A stretch of 64,000 nucleotides of DNA from Paragorgia papillata (Eukaryota; Cnidaria; Anthozoa; Scleralcyonacea; Coralliidae). Position 1 is the stretch's first letter, and each line of letters opens with the position of its first letter. The position numbers and the translations under genes are program-made. Location of the stretch: contig JAWNZC010000109.1 of the NCBI GenBank assembly GCA_035771165.1, positions 62,001 through 126,000 on the forward strand. The letters run 5' to 3'. A model generated the notes under the pieces. The model was given only the letters and a program-made list of their open reading frames with translations, had not been told where the DNA came from and did not search any database. This document shows positions 10,591 to 20,521 of the stretch, piece after piece.

Positions 10591-11760
10591 GAGGTATGTC
10601 CAACATAGGCATCGGATGTCGGACCGTAATGATCGGTAAAAGGGCGTTGCAGATCGTACGTACCGTAGCATATGTGTTCCGATGGTCACGGACCGACATC
10701 AGGTGATACAGATGGTAGACACTTAGTAAATATACGCTGCTCTCTGATATCGTATGTATGATAGTGCAGATGATTCAGATAGGACGGATCATACGGACCG
10801 TGGCATCTGTATTCGGATGGTCACGGACCGACATCACATGATACAGGTGGTTTAGACTTAGTAAATACACGTGACTCTGAGATGTTGTATGTATGATAGT
10901 GCAGATAGTTCAGATGGTACGGATCGTACGGACCGTGGCACCTGTACAGTATTCGGATGGTCACGATGCCGTGTAATGCTCTAGTCACGGATATTTCGTA
11001 CTTGACGTACGCCGGAGTTTTATAAAGAACGAGGCAACATTGTGATATACTAGTGACATTATGCTGTGTAATGCTCTCGTGGTTTTATAAAGAACGAGGC
11101 AACATTGTGATATACTTGCGTGGCATTATGCCGCGTAATGCTCAAGTCACGAATATTTCGTACTTGACGTACGCCGGAGTTTTATACAGAACAAGGCAAC
11201 ATTGTGATATACTAGTGGCATTATGCTGCGTAATGCTCTAGTCACGAATATTTCGTTCTTGACGTACGCCGTGGTTTTATAAAGAACGAGGCAACAATTG
11301 TGATATACTTGCGTGGCATTATGCCGCGTAATGCTCAAGTCACGAATATTTCGTACTTGACGTACGCCGGAGTTTTATAAAGAACAAGGCAACATTGTGA
11401 TATACTAGTGGCATTATGCTGTGTAATATTCGAGTCATGAATATTTCGTACTTGACGTACGCCTGAGATTTAAAAAGAACGAGGCAACATTGTGATATAG
11501 TTGTGGCATTATGCCGTGTAATGCTCGATTTCTACCATCTGTATCATGTGATATCGATCCGTGACCATCCGAATGCAGATATCACGGTCCGTACGATCCG
11601 TACCATCTGAAACGTATATATTTACTAAGTGTCTACCATCTGTATCACGTGATGTCGGTCCGTGACTATCGGAATACAGATGGTACGGTACGTACGATCT
11701 GCAACGCCCTTTTACCGATCGTTACGATCCGTCATCCGATGCCTATGTTGGACATGTATG
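10591..11760. mobile_element. Non-autonomous hAT-type transposon, 8 bp TSD
   Basis: Flanked on both sides by the same 8 bases, actaaaac (10583-10590 and 11761-11768), matching hAT target-site duplication length. The ends share 'tgtccaacataggcatcgg' as inverted repeats, and complementarity continues for well over 150 bases through 'gatcgtacg' and 'gtcacggaccgac' blocks. There is no transposase frame. The removed-element junction reproduces the uninterrupted second copy of the surrounding tandem unit, which confirms the borders. Confidence 0.85.
10966..11525. repeat. Minisatellite inside the hAT-type element
   Basis: About six related units of roughly 95 bases, each with 'cgtacttgacgtacgcc', 'ttttataaagaac', 'gaggcaacattgtgatata' and 'gtggcattatgc'. 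Alternate units resemble each other more closely (tactagtg versus tacttgcgtg), so the array has a two-unit higher-order pattern. Confidence 0.8.
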
Positions 11761-12205
11761 ACTAAAACATTCGTAGAATCGATATTTCACTACACCCGGG
11801 AAGCGAGTGGTGTATTTACATAATTATTTTATGCCCATAATACAATTTAAGCTATACTTATAGAGAATATATATAAATCCTTATTAAAAATCTAAAAATT
11901 TGTTCAATATAAAATTGTTTCAAAACAGTTTTTGTACAGGCAACCATGTCAAGGATAAGACACATGTGGCATATATTTGTACTTTGGATTAAATAAAAAA
12001 ACTGTCATTATAAACCCTGGTTACCACTGACAAAACTTGTGGATATCTCCTCAAAATTAAAATTATAAAAAAATGGAGTCACCCCTTAATGTAGATTAGA
12101 TACATACTAATTAAAGTGGATATTACAGTTTAATTATTATATGGAGAAGAGTTTTTTTCTAGCAACTAAAACACTCGTAGAATCCATATTTCACTACATC
12201 TGGTA

Positions 12206-13961
12206 TGGCGCGCCGTACTTTTCGGGTCGAGAATCGGCCAAAACTAGTCGAGAAATATTTTTACGTCGAGAATCGGCGAAAAGTAGTCGAGAATTAAAAA
12301 TCGATGCTGTTTTTCAACAGACGAGAAATATTTCATACAATGCTGTTTTTCTATTCAAGTTTTTCGAGGTAGTCGAGAAATATTTCAATCAAGGTTGTTT
12401 ATTCAATCAAGATTTTGGAGATGGTCGAGATATTTCAATCAAGTTTTGTGAGTAAGTCGAGAACATTTTTGTTATGGGTCGACGGTTGGGATGAGGAGAT
12501 ACGGGGAGGACCAACAATATTTTCTGAAGGTGGGACGTTACAACTAGATTCCTACCCTGTCTGACTCTGGGTCCATCGGCATTTTGGTTTCTTTCCCATG
12601 CCGCCGTATTATATATTACCTTGCGCAATTCTTAAAAGTGTCGACAATAATAATTTAGATAATGAAGGAACCGGGAAAGGACTCATTTGGTCGGACCAGA
12701 GGCTAGTCAGTACTGATATTTAACTGAACCAGACCATAATGAGCTATTAGGAAGCTTTCAATCGGCATCCACGCTATCGCGCTGCGATCATGATTCGAGT
12801 GAACATGGACTGATACGCAGGTAGCAGAACCGTGGTGGCAGTTACAAATGTAGTGGTCTTCGTGACCATGCTTGTCACTACAGCGAAGTGTTTGTTGTGC
12901 AATGTAGAGCCGGGGGGTGTAAATATCACGATAGCAGCACATGCATGAGCGATCTTTCATCTTTCCACTGACTCTTTAGACACGCCAACTACACTTGCCC
13001 TACACTCAACTTTCAAGAAAATCGTAATATCCACTGGTTTACGCTTATTTTGCACAAGACTCGCCGTAATAAAAACTATGTTTCTGGATCTGTGCTGTCA
13101 TCGTATACTTATCGACAACCACTATCGATCAGTAATGTTAATTTTCCGGCACTTTTATCTAGCCTAGGGGAGTGCATGATCAGCAATGTGTGCATGCATT
13201 GATGCCGCACGATGTGTTTTATTTTAAAAAGATTGTTTACCAGAAAAGAAAAGGACTTTTTGTGCACGAGTGGCTGATGATAGCTAAAAAAAATACAAAA
13301 CTAAGGGGTTTTAAAAGCAAGTTGAAATTAACTATGTCGAAGTGATATAAATCTGATGGGGTGGATGACGTCATCGGACTGCTATATCTAAAAAATAGGT
13401 GTTTGAAACAGTTGGTAATGGTAAAGGTTTGTCTTATGGAAGAATGGCCGATAACGACGACGACGTTCGAGAAAAATCTTTTAGAAAAATCGCGAGGTAA
13501 TATCTTTTAGAAAAATTGCGCAAGGTAATATATAATACGGCGACATGAGAAAGAAACCAAAATGCCGATGGACCCAGTCACACAGGGGGTATGAATTTAG
13601 TTGTAACGTCCCCCCTTCAGAAAATATTGTTGGTCCTCCCCGTATCTCCTCATTCCAACCGTCGACCCATAACAAAAATGTTCTCGACTTACTCACAAAA
13701 CTTGATTGAAATATCTCGACCATCTCCAAAATCTTGATTGAATAAACAACTTTGATTGAAAAATTTCTCGACTACCTCGAAAAACTTGAATAGAAAAACA
13801 GCATTGTATGAAATATTTCTCGTCTGTTGAAAAACAGCAACGATTTTTAATTCTCGACTACTTTTGGCCGATTCTCGACGTAAAACTATTTCTCGACTAG
13901 TTTTGGCCGATTCTCGAACCGAAAAAATGTTTCGAATGCTTTTGGCCGAAACGGCGCGCCA
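12206..13961. mobile_element. Long-TIR transposon with GGCGCGCC ends, TA target
   Basis: Ends tggcgcgcc / ggcgcgcca are flanked by TA on each side (12204-12205 and 13962-13963). The inverted arms are about 440-460 bases (12206-12645 and 13500-13961), containing repeated 'gtcgagaat' and 'gtcgagaaata' strings. The centre (12650-13490) has no recognisable transposase; a Cys/His-rich 85-codon minus frame at 12703-12960 is unassigned. The 2 bp TA target suggests a Tc1/mariner-like or related superfamily, but arms this long are unusual for it. Confidence 0.75.
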
Positions 13962-14000
13962 TAGTAGTGTGTCGTAAATATAGCTAGGTTCCGTTTTATT

Positions 14001-14725
14001 ATTATGACGCAAGTTGTTAATTACAATAATTGGTTTAGATTAAGAAATAGGTATAAATGACAGATGTCGCACAGAAAACACTTCAATTTTGGACAGTAAA
14101 AACATGTGTATGTTAAGACGGAAGAGAGTGATAGCGACAAGAGAGAGTGATAAGCGAGACTAGAGAGAGTGAAGTACCAAATAAAGTGAACAAAAAAACA
14201 AACATTGTGATTGTCGTGAAGAACGGCGAGTTAAATCGAGCATTCGCCACACTAACTTCTTCAACTGCTTCTGAAAACTTAGTTAATCCACTCCGAAAGA
14301 AACCTTGACTGCGGACTGTGTCGCGGCAAAACTAAAGAATGGCAACTGGCAACTGCTAATAGATTTTTCATTATAATAACGGAGTAAAAAAGACTGATCG
14401 TTTAATTTTCAAACTGCGTTAATAACTGTAAATTAACACCACGGTATTGTCAGTACGCGCGGCTGTTATTACATGTTATTTGATTTTCAAGCATTATTGC
14501 CGTTTCGTTTCTTTTCAATAATTCAGTACGACTTTAAATATAATTTTATTGTAAATAGTTTTATCTTTCTCGTAGTGATTTAAATATTGTATTTAGTTTA
14601 ATAGTTTTATCTTTTTTTATTTTTCTTATCAGTGTGAAAGCACGGCCTAATAAAAAACAACCAAATATTTTTATTGTATGTATATTGTTTTACTCAAGGT
14701 TGATTGGCCACCGTTTTAAAATAAG
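14001..14725. other. Non-coding stretch
   Basis: No gene is recognised. Purine-rich 'agagagagtga' repeats occur at 14128-14173 and an AATAAA-like string follows at about 14180. It could be the terminal region of a retroelement, but no partner repeat is seen. Confidence 0.35.
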
Positions 14726-14750
14726 GTTAAATAAATAAATAAATAGTTAA

Positions 14751-14818
<68 letters not shown>

Positions 14819-14819
14819 A
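14726..14819. repeat. (AAAT)n microsatellite
   Basis: Tetranucleotide run with one interruption near 14745. Confidence 0.95.
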
Positions 14820-14945
14820 ATTCCCCACAGTGCAATCAGGAGAGTTTTACACACGCCGGTTTCGAAGACTGGGGACTGTATTTTTCGTTTTGTATCTCTT
14901 TATTACATGAAAATCTTACAGATCAACAAGCCTAACACTTCAGAT

Positions 14946-17914
14946 CAGGGGCAGATTTAGGGTACGTCAAGCACGTCATGCGACGTAGACAAAAATCCCA
15001 GACTAATTTATTCATGAATTAATTAAGTTGGAAAACATTTTAAAAAATTATTTAAAATTTGAAAATTTCAAATTTTAAATATATTCAAATTTTTAAAAAA
15101 ATTATATGAATTTTTAAATTTTTGAAATTTTCAAAAATTTCATTTTCGCAAGTATTTAGCGCTATATCGAGGAAAATTGAATAATTCTCTGACTTAGCCC
15201 CCCTCCTCGGCTGGAGGACACTTAGTGTCTTCGTCTACTTCATGTAGCCTGAACGAAACTGTTCATATGGTAGGGATAGAGAGGGATTTTATTTACAAAT
15301 GTGGATAATTTGAGTACGTCAAAATGGCCGTCTACGTCGAAATAACGAGCACTGATTGGACAAAGACAATAGAGGTACGTCGGAAGTAAAATATTTTGAC
15401 GTTCTTGGCTTTTGATTGGCTAGCAAAGGATATTTCGACGACGGCAAGAGTGCAAGACTACGGCATAACCCAGGCACAACCAAGCTATCTGAGCCGGCAG
15501 CCAAACTTTTGCTTGAGACTGTCACGGAACTTGTAGAGAATGCTCTACACTACAGAGTGAAAACGATGAATTGTTGAAGACGATCTGTTGAAACTCTAAT
15601 CGTATGGTTTCCTCGTGGGTCAATAGTTTTCGGCGCAGATTGGCAAGACATTACATCGGGATATCGACGCGGATACATATATTCCTCAGTATGCTAAAGC
15701 TGTTTCTTGAAAGAAAGTTAAGAAACGTTGTATTGCTTTAACAAGGTGAGTGGATAATATCTTATCTTTAGTTCCTCAGACTTGTGCAACCGTGAAAAGC
15801 GTAAATTATTTAAATTAGATGGGATATGTAGAGCTCTCGAGTATATTTATGAATAATTCATAATTATTGAGATAATGAGATGTGTTACAAATATAAGTAA
15901 GTAATCCATCACTGAATATTATAATTAAATCTTACTGTAGCCGAAAGTTTGTAGCAATTTTAGATCAATAGCAACAGAATGTAAATCATTTTTCCAATTT
16001 AAAAAAAATGTAAAAATTCATTTATTAAAAAAAGGCAGCAATTAGGTTTATATATTATTTCATCATATATTATATATATAGTATATGTGAAATAGTAAAA
16101 TGTACTTTAAACAAAACAATTTTCTAGGCTATATCCGAGCTAGCATATTCATCTCTTCTCTATACCAAGAATGTTATATTATGTTAATATGACAGTAAAT
16201 ACCTTCTTGGGCTTATTATGCAACATCGATAATTTAGATGTTGTGTAGTGTGCTCGAGGGGGTATATATTGTCCATAGTTTGTTAATTATTAATGTATAC
16301 ACCAAACAAGCAAATTTTGAATTTTGCTTTTTTGTAGATTCCCCATCATTGTAAATTATTATTTTCTTCTTTCATATCTATTTGTACTATCTATATTATC
16401 TTGCAATGAAATAAAGTATTTATATATATACAGTATATATATATATTTGGGGGGGGGGGGGGGAAGAGAAAAAAAAGTACTTGGTAGTTACTAGTTAATA
16501 TGTATGAGTATGACTTGGAATGGATGTAGAGGTGAGCTCCTCTATTTCGATGAAATGTCCTATATGGTCTATTCATAATTCTTCTTCTAATCAGACAGTA
16601 TCTGGTGCCTCAAAACCAGACAGCTCAGGGTAGATAAGGGGTAAAGTATTTACTAGGATGATGTAGAGAGATAAGCTCCTCTATGCCCATGAAATATCCT
16701 ATAATTATGGTCTATTCATAATGCTTCTTCTAATCAGACCGTGTCTGGCTAGTATGTGTTAAGGCTAGTATCTGGTGCCCCAAAACCAGACAGCTTGGCA
16801 GCTTAGGGATTGCAGCAAGTGGCTGCAATTGACCTTACAAAATATGTTGGAGCCTTGGCTGTCCATGTTGGATTCACTGTACAACAGTGATTCATAGGCA
16901 TGCTGATGAGCTCTGACATGGAGCAAAACAGTCCTAAAAAGTTGTCTCCAATAATGATAAAAAAATACAAAAGCTCAAGTCCTTAAAAAATCATAAAACG
17001 TTGTATAAAAAACACAAGTTAAAACTGTAAGATTTTGGTAAATAGTCTTGCCAGAATGCAGGAAATGCCATTTCAGGGAACCAAATTTAAAAAAATTTCC
17101 GGGGAGGCATGCCCCCGCACCCCCCTAGAAATAACATTTCCGGGTTTTGACGTACTCTGAAAAATTCCTGGATCAGCCCCTGATTTGTACTATCTATATT
17201 ATCTTGCAATGAAATAAAGTATTTATATATACAGTATATATATATTTCTGGGGGGGGGGGGGGGGAGGAAGAGAAAAAAAAGTACTTGGTAGTTACTAGT
17301 TAATATGTATGAGTATGACTTGGAATGATGTAGAGAGGTGAGCTCCTCTATGTCGATGAAATGTCCTATATGGTCTATTCATAATTCTTCTTCTAATCAG
17401 ACAGTATCTGGTGCCTCAAAACCAGACAGCTCAGGGTAGATAAGGGGTAAAGTATTTACTAGGATGATGTAGAGAGATAAGCTCCTCTATGCCCATGAAA
17501 TATCCTATAATTATGGTCTATTCCTAATGCTTCTTCTAATCAGACCGTGTCTGGCTAGTATGTGTTAAGGCTAGTATCTGGTGCCCCAAAACCAGACAGC
17601 TTAGGGATTGCAGCAAGTGGCTGCAATTGACCTTACAAAATATGTTGGAGCCTTGGCTGTCCACGTTGGATTCACTGTACAACAGTGATTCATAGGCATG
17701 CTGATGAGCTCTGACATGGAGCAAAACAGTCCTAAAAAGTTGTCTCCAATAATGATAAAAAAATACAAAAGCTCAAGTCCTTAAAAAATCATAAAACGTT
17801 GTATAAAAAACACAAGTTAAAACTGTAAGATTTTGGTAAATAGTCTTGCCAGAATGCAGGAAATGCCATTTCAGGGAACCAAATTACTCTGAAAAATTCC
17901 TGGATCCGCCCCTG
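14946..17914. mobile_element. hAT-type element, 8 bp TSD and CAGGGGC ends
   Basis: Flanked by identical 8-mers cttcagat (14938-14945 and 17915-17922). The left end starts CAGGGGCAGATTTAGG; the reverse complement of the right end starts CAGGGGCGGATCCAGG, a common hAT terminal form. No transposase is readable, so it is non-autonomous or decayed. The interior carries poly-G tracts and a 3' tandem duplication described separately. Confidence 0.9.
16381..17914. repeat. Tandem duplication of hAT 3' end
   Basis: 16381-17182 and 17184-17914 are nearly identical. Both start 'tttgtactatctatattatc' and end with the hAT terminal string (cctggatcagcccctg at about 17168-17182 and cctggatccgcccctg at 17899-17914). 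The second copy lacks about 65 bases, including the 'ggcatgcccccg' block. The element therefore has two right ends. Confidence 0.9.
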
Positions 17915-17922
17915 CTTCAGAT

Positions 17923-18446
17923 CGCATATCAATTCGTCTCAATCGGTCTGTCTCTATCAATCTGTCTTTTGCGATCTCTCATTCCAACCTGAAGCGTTTA
18001 ACATATATCGTCTTATTTAATGTTACTCTCTGACACACACCCCACTACGTAACTAATCCCTTTACAATGACAAAATGTTCCCTTTCATGCAAGCAATTTG
18101 ACTTGCGTGTCGTGCATGTACCTATTTTTACAAATAATTAAACTACTTAATGAGACTATGTACAGGAAGGTCTTAATTTCTTCTTTCCTGAACTTAATAC
18201 AATTTAGATAAATCCCCTTAACATAAATTGACAACATGAAATAACAACTCAATTAACACAATTACTAGCAGTGAAATATAACTAAATACAAATATTTAAC
18301 AGGCTTTGGACAACAACGACAAACATTTGAGTCAATGTTCTGAACTTAAAATCTTTGGTGCAATGGCAAATAAAAACTCGTATATCTCTTGTTTTTTGCA
18401 TTCGTTAAAAGACATTTTGCAAAGTTGTTTAACTAGTACGCACTAT
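17923..18446. other. Non-coding stretch
   Basis: Nothing recognisable as a gene. Confidence 0.35.
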
Positions 18447-19655
18447 CAGGGCCGTAGATAGCGGGGGGGGGGGGGGGGGTCATCAGGGGCAACTGCAGCC
18501 CCCAGAGAAAATCCCAAATATGATTTTTATAATGTTGATTATTATTTATTTATTTTTCATTGGTATTCAGACAGTTATATAGTTAACTGCCCAAGCACTG
18601 AAATGCGACGTAAACATAAACAATTCGTTTCAAATATTTCGAATTGAAATGACGATGCATGATTCAAAGTACTTGGAAGAACCCGCGTGGGGGAGCGCGA
18701 TGTTAACTGGGTACTAGGCTACCAGCCACCAGTGCTCAGTTGTTGACCGCCATTTTGGAATTCAGGTTTATATGGAGGATAAACCAGATGGAACCTAGCG
18801 CTAAAAGACTTCGTCAAACGACTTTATTGTTTAAACCAAGCAATATTAACCCAACCAGGTACGAATTGTTTCTTAGTTTCTTTGCATTGTTTTGTTCTTG
18901 CTTATGCACCACGACTAATTTGAATACTTTTAATATGTGCATTTTTAATAAGCTTTCTGATCTCGTTTGTGTGCCTGCGATTCAAAAGAATCTTTGCTTC
19001 ATAACAAGGCCAGAATGAAAGTGGTCTATAACTCACTAAAAATTCGTAAGGTTACCACAAATTACATAGAGAATAATACATGGATGGGCGGAAATATGAT
19101 ATTTATTTTGAGTGTTAGCAGGAGTAGGATATCTCACGAATGGGCCAAGCGAGCGACTGAGATATCTTGGTCAACACGACTACACGAGAAATGAATTTCA
19201 AATTTCCAAGCATTCATGTACCGTTCTGTTTATTATACAAAAAATAGTCCTATTCCCCACAAAAATAGAGCAGTAAACTCTATTGGGTCCCGTGATAATC
19301 GACACATGTGATTATCATAAGTAATCACACATTTTTATTGTCTTGTTAGTGTTGACGCTGAAACTACGAATGATAATGATTCACCGTCTAGTCCTTCTGA
19401 CAATTCAAAACCTGATAATGGGAACAGTCTGTCTTTTCATTCCCCACCAGATGGGAAACAGACCACACATGTTAATAAAGTTAATGACGTAAATGACCGT
19501 TATGACCCTGCCTTTTTTGTTGCCAAAAAGCTCTTGGAGGATGACAAACTCTCTTTCTTGACATCAAAGTTCATGTTGCACCATAACTTCAAGTATCCTG
19601 TAACATCTGGTAGGAAGTTTAATTCATCTTGGATGCAAGACAGGCCATGGTTGCG
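18447..19655 (+). pseudogene. hAT-like transposase gene, 5' part only
   Basis: Exon 1 (18788-18858) starts MEPSAKRLRQTTLLFKPS, the basic Thr/Leu/Phe-rich start seen in many hAT (ZMYM1/TTF-type) transposases, and ends at a GT donor. Exon 2 resumes at 19350 after an AG in matching phase and stays open through Ser/Asp-rich sequence to SGRKFNSSWMQDRPWLR (about 19602-19655), a TTF-type zinc-finger entry motif. The frame is then cut by the left end of the Polinton. The string CAGGGCCGTAG at 18447 may be the hAT left terminus. The intron contains the 5150-type repeat. The rest of the transposase is absent from both sides of the Polinton. Confidence 0.65.
19120..19345. repeat. Inverted copy of the 5150-5385 repeat
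   Basis: Reverse-oriented match to 5150-5385, extended on the left by a 'gatatctcac...gagatatc' palindrome. It lies inside the intron of the truncated hAT gene. Confidence 0.7.
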
Positions 19656-19898
19656 AGTAGTCATACCCCCATATGGCGGCCAAAGGGATGCCGCCTCATT
19701 AAATATTCAACTTATTATTTATGCATACGTCATTATTTCTCAGGCTCCTTTGGGACGTTGTAACCCTAACGTTTATCCAACCCCTAAACCCTAGCTGTTA
19801 CTCAACCCCCCTGGGTTTCACTACGTCATAACCGACTATTATTTATGCATACGTCATCGTTAGCTTTCATCCAACCCCCCGTGCGAATACGTCATCGT
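19656..19898. repeat. Polinton left terminal inverted repeat
   Basis: Matches the reverse complement of 46485-46705: AGTAGT end, 'cccccat.tggc', 'atgccgcctcattaaatatt', 'atttatgcatacgtcatt' and 'catccaaccccccgtgc'. The left copy has an extra internal duplication of the 'atttatgcatacgtcat' block. Confidence 0.9.
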
Positions 19899-19906
19899 TT
19901 GACAAA

Positions 19907-20281
19907 ATGGATATTATTTACGACGAGCTAAGGAAAAATAACATTGGCATCGATAAAGACACTCTGTCTTTTCACTTAGAATCCTTACTTACCGAACAAC
20001 AGGGGTTGTACGATTGTATAAACGGTCGAATCTGTGGAGATAACTTGGTGAATATTCACAGGGAGATGCAGGCGACCAATTTTGGGCGTATTATTGCCTA
20101 TTTAGCTTTAGTTCTTAAAGTAAATTATTCATGTGACGAAGAAACGATCAGAGAAGCTGTGCGAAAAACGATAAACGATTTGAGACGTATAGACATGACA
20201 AAATATAAACGAAATAAAACTTTATCCCGATGGCTTGGTTCAATGCTTCTCAGACTTATATTTGCATATTTCCATGTGTAA
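19907..20281 (+). CDS. Bcl-2-like accessory protein of Polinton
   Basis: A 124-residue intact frame beginning 9 bases inside the terminal repeat. An all-helical pattern surrounds TNFGRIIAYLALV at residues 57-69, close to the BH1 signature of Bcl-2 proteins (Asn-aromatic-Gly-Arg-Ile). A Trp-Leu-Gly-Ser-Met segment about 50 residues later occupies the BH2 position, and the C-terminus is hydrophobic (MLLRLIFAYF), as for membrane-anchored members. Bcl-2 homologues encoded by DNA viruses block host apoptosis; that role here is inference. BH3 is not clear, and the assignment rests on one strong motif and spacing. It is first in the rightward gene series, upstream of the polymerase. Confidence 0.5.
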   Translation: MDIIYDELRKNNIGIDKDTLSFHLESLLTEQQGLYDCINGRICGDNLVNIHREMQATNFGRIIAYLALVLKVNYSCDEETIREAVRKTINDLRRIDMTKYKRNKTLSRWLGSMLLRLIFAYFHV

Positions 20282-20521
20282 AATCTCATTAAGAGGTCAT
20301 TAGTACTTTAAACCAAAGAACGAATCTGGGCGAGTCCGGGCGACGTCAGAACTTAGACAAAGAAATCCTGATTAATATACTAGTTGCCATAGAAAAGATT
20401 ACGGCGTCGCGTCGTCTCATTCGATTTCTGTTCTCTTACGAGTAACATCGAAAGTCTTTGAGTGTGTTTTGGAAAGTGTTTGGAAAGTGTTCGGTTGGAT
20501 TTATTCTTGGCTGTGATTAAA

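Larger units (their letters stand above)
10234..14000. repeat. Tandem duplication of ~400 bp unit, each copy interrupted
   Basis: Copy A is 10254-10590 plus 11761-11825; copy B is 11831-12205 plus 13962-14000. Both contain 'ataatacaatttaagctata', 'gcaaccatgtcaaggataag' and 'gcaactaaaac' followed by 'tttcactaca'. Copy A is split by the 1170 bp element and copy B by the 1756 bp element. The two insertion sites are near each other within the unit but not identical. Confidence 0.8.

Noticed and set aside
11053..11338. Short overlapping frames in the minisatellite
   Set aside because: They arise from the repeated unit and contain no conserved protein sequence.
12703..12960. Cys/His-rich 85-codon minus frame as a zinc-finger transposase
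   Set aside because: Cysteine spacing fits no finger class I can name and no catalytic domain accompanies it.
12141..14012. Two similar ~105-codon frames on opposite strands
   Set aside because: They are the mirror-image inverted arms of the long-TIR element, not a gene pair.
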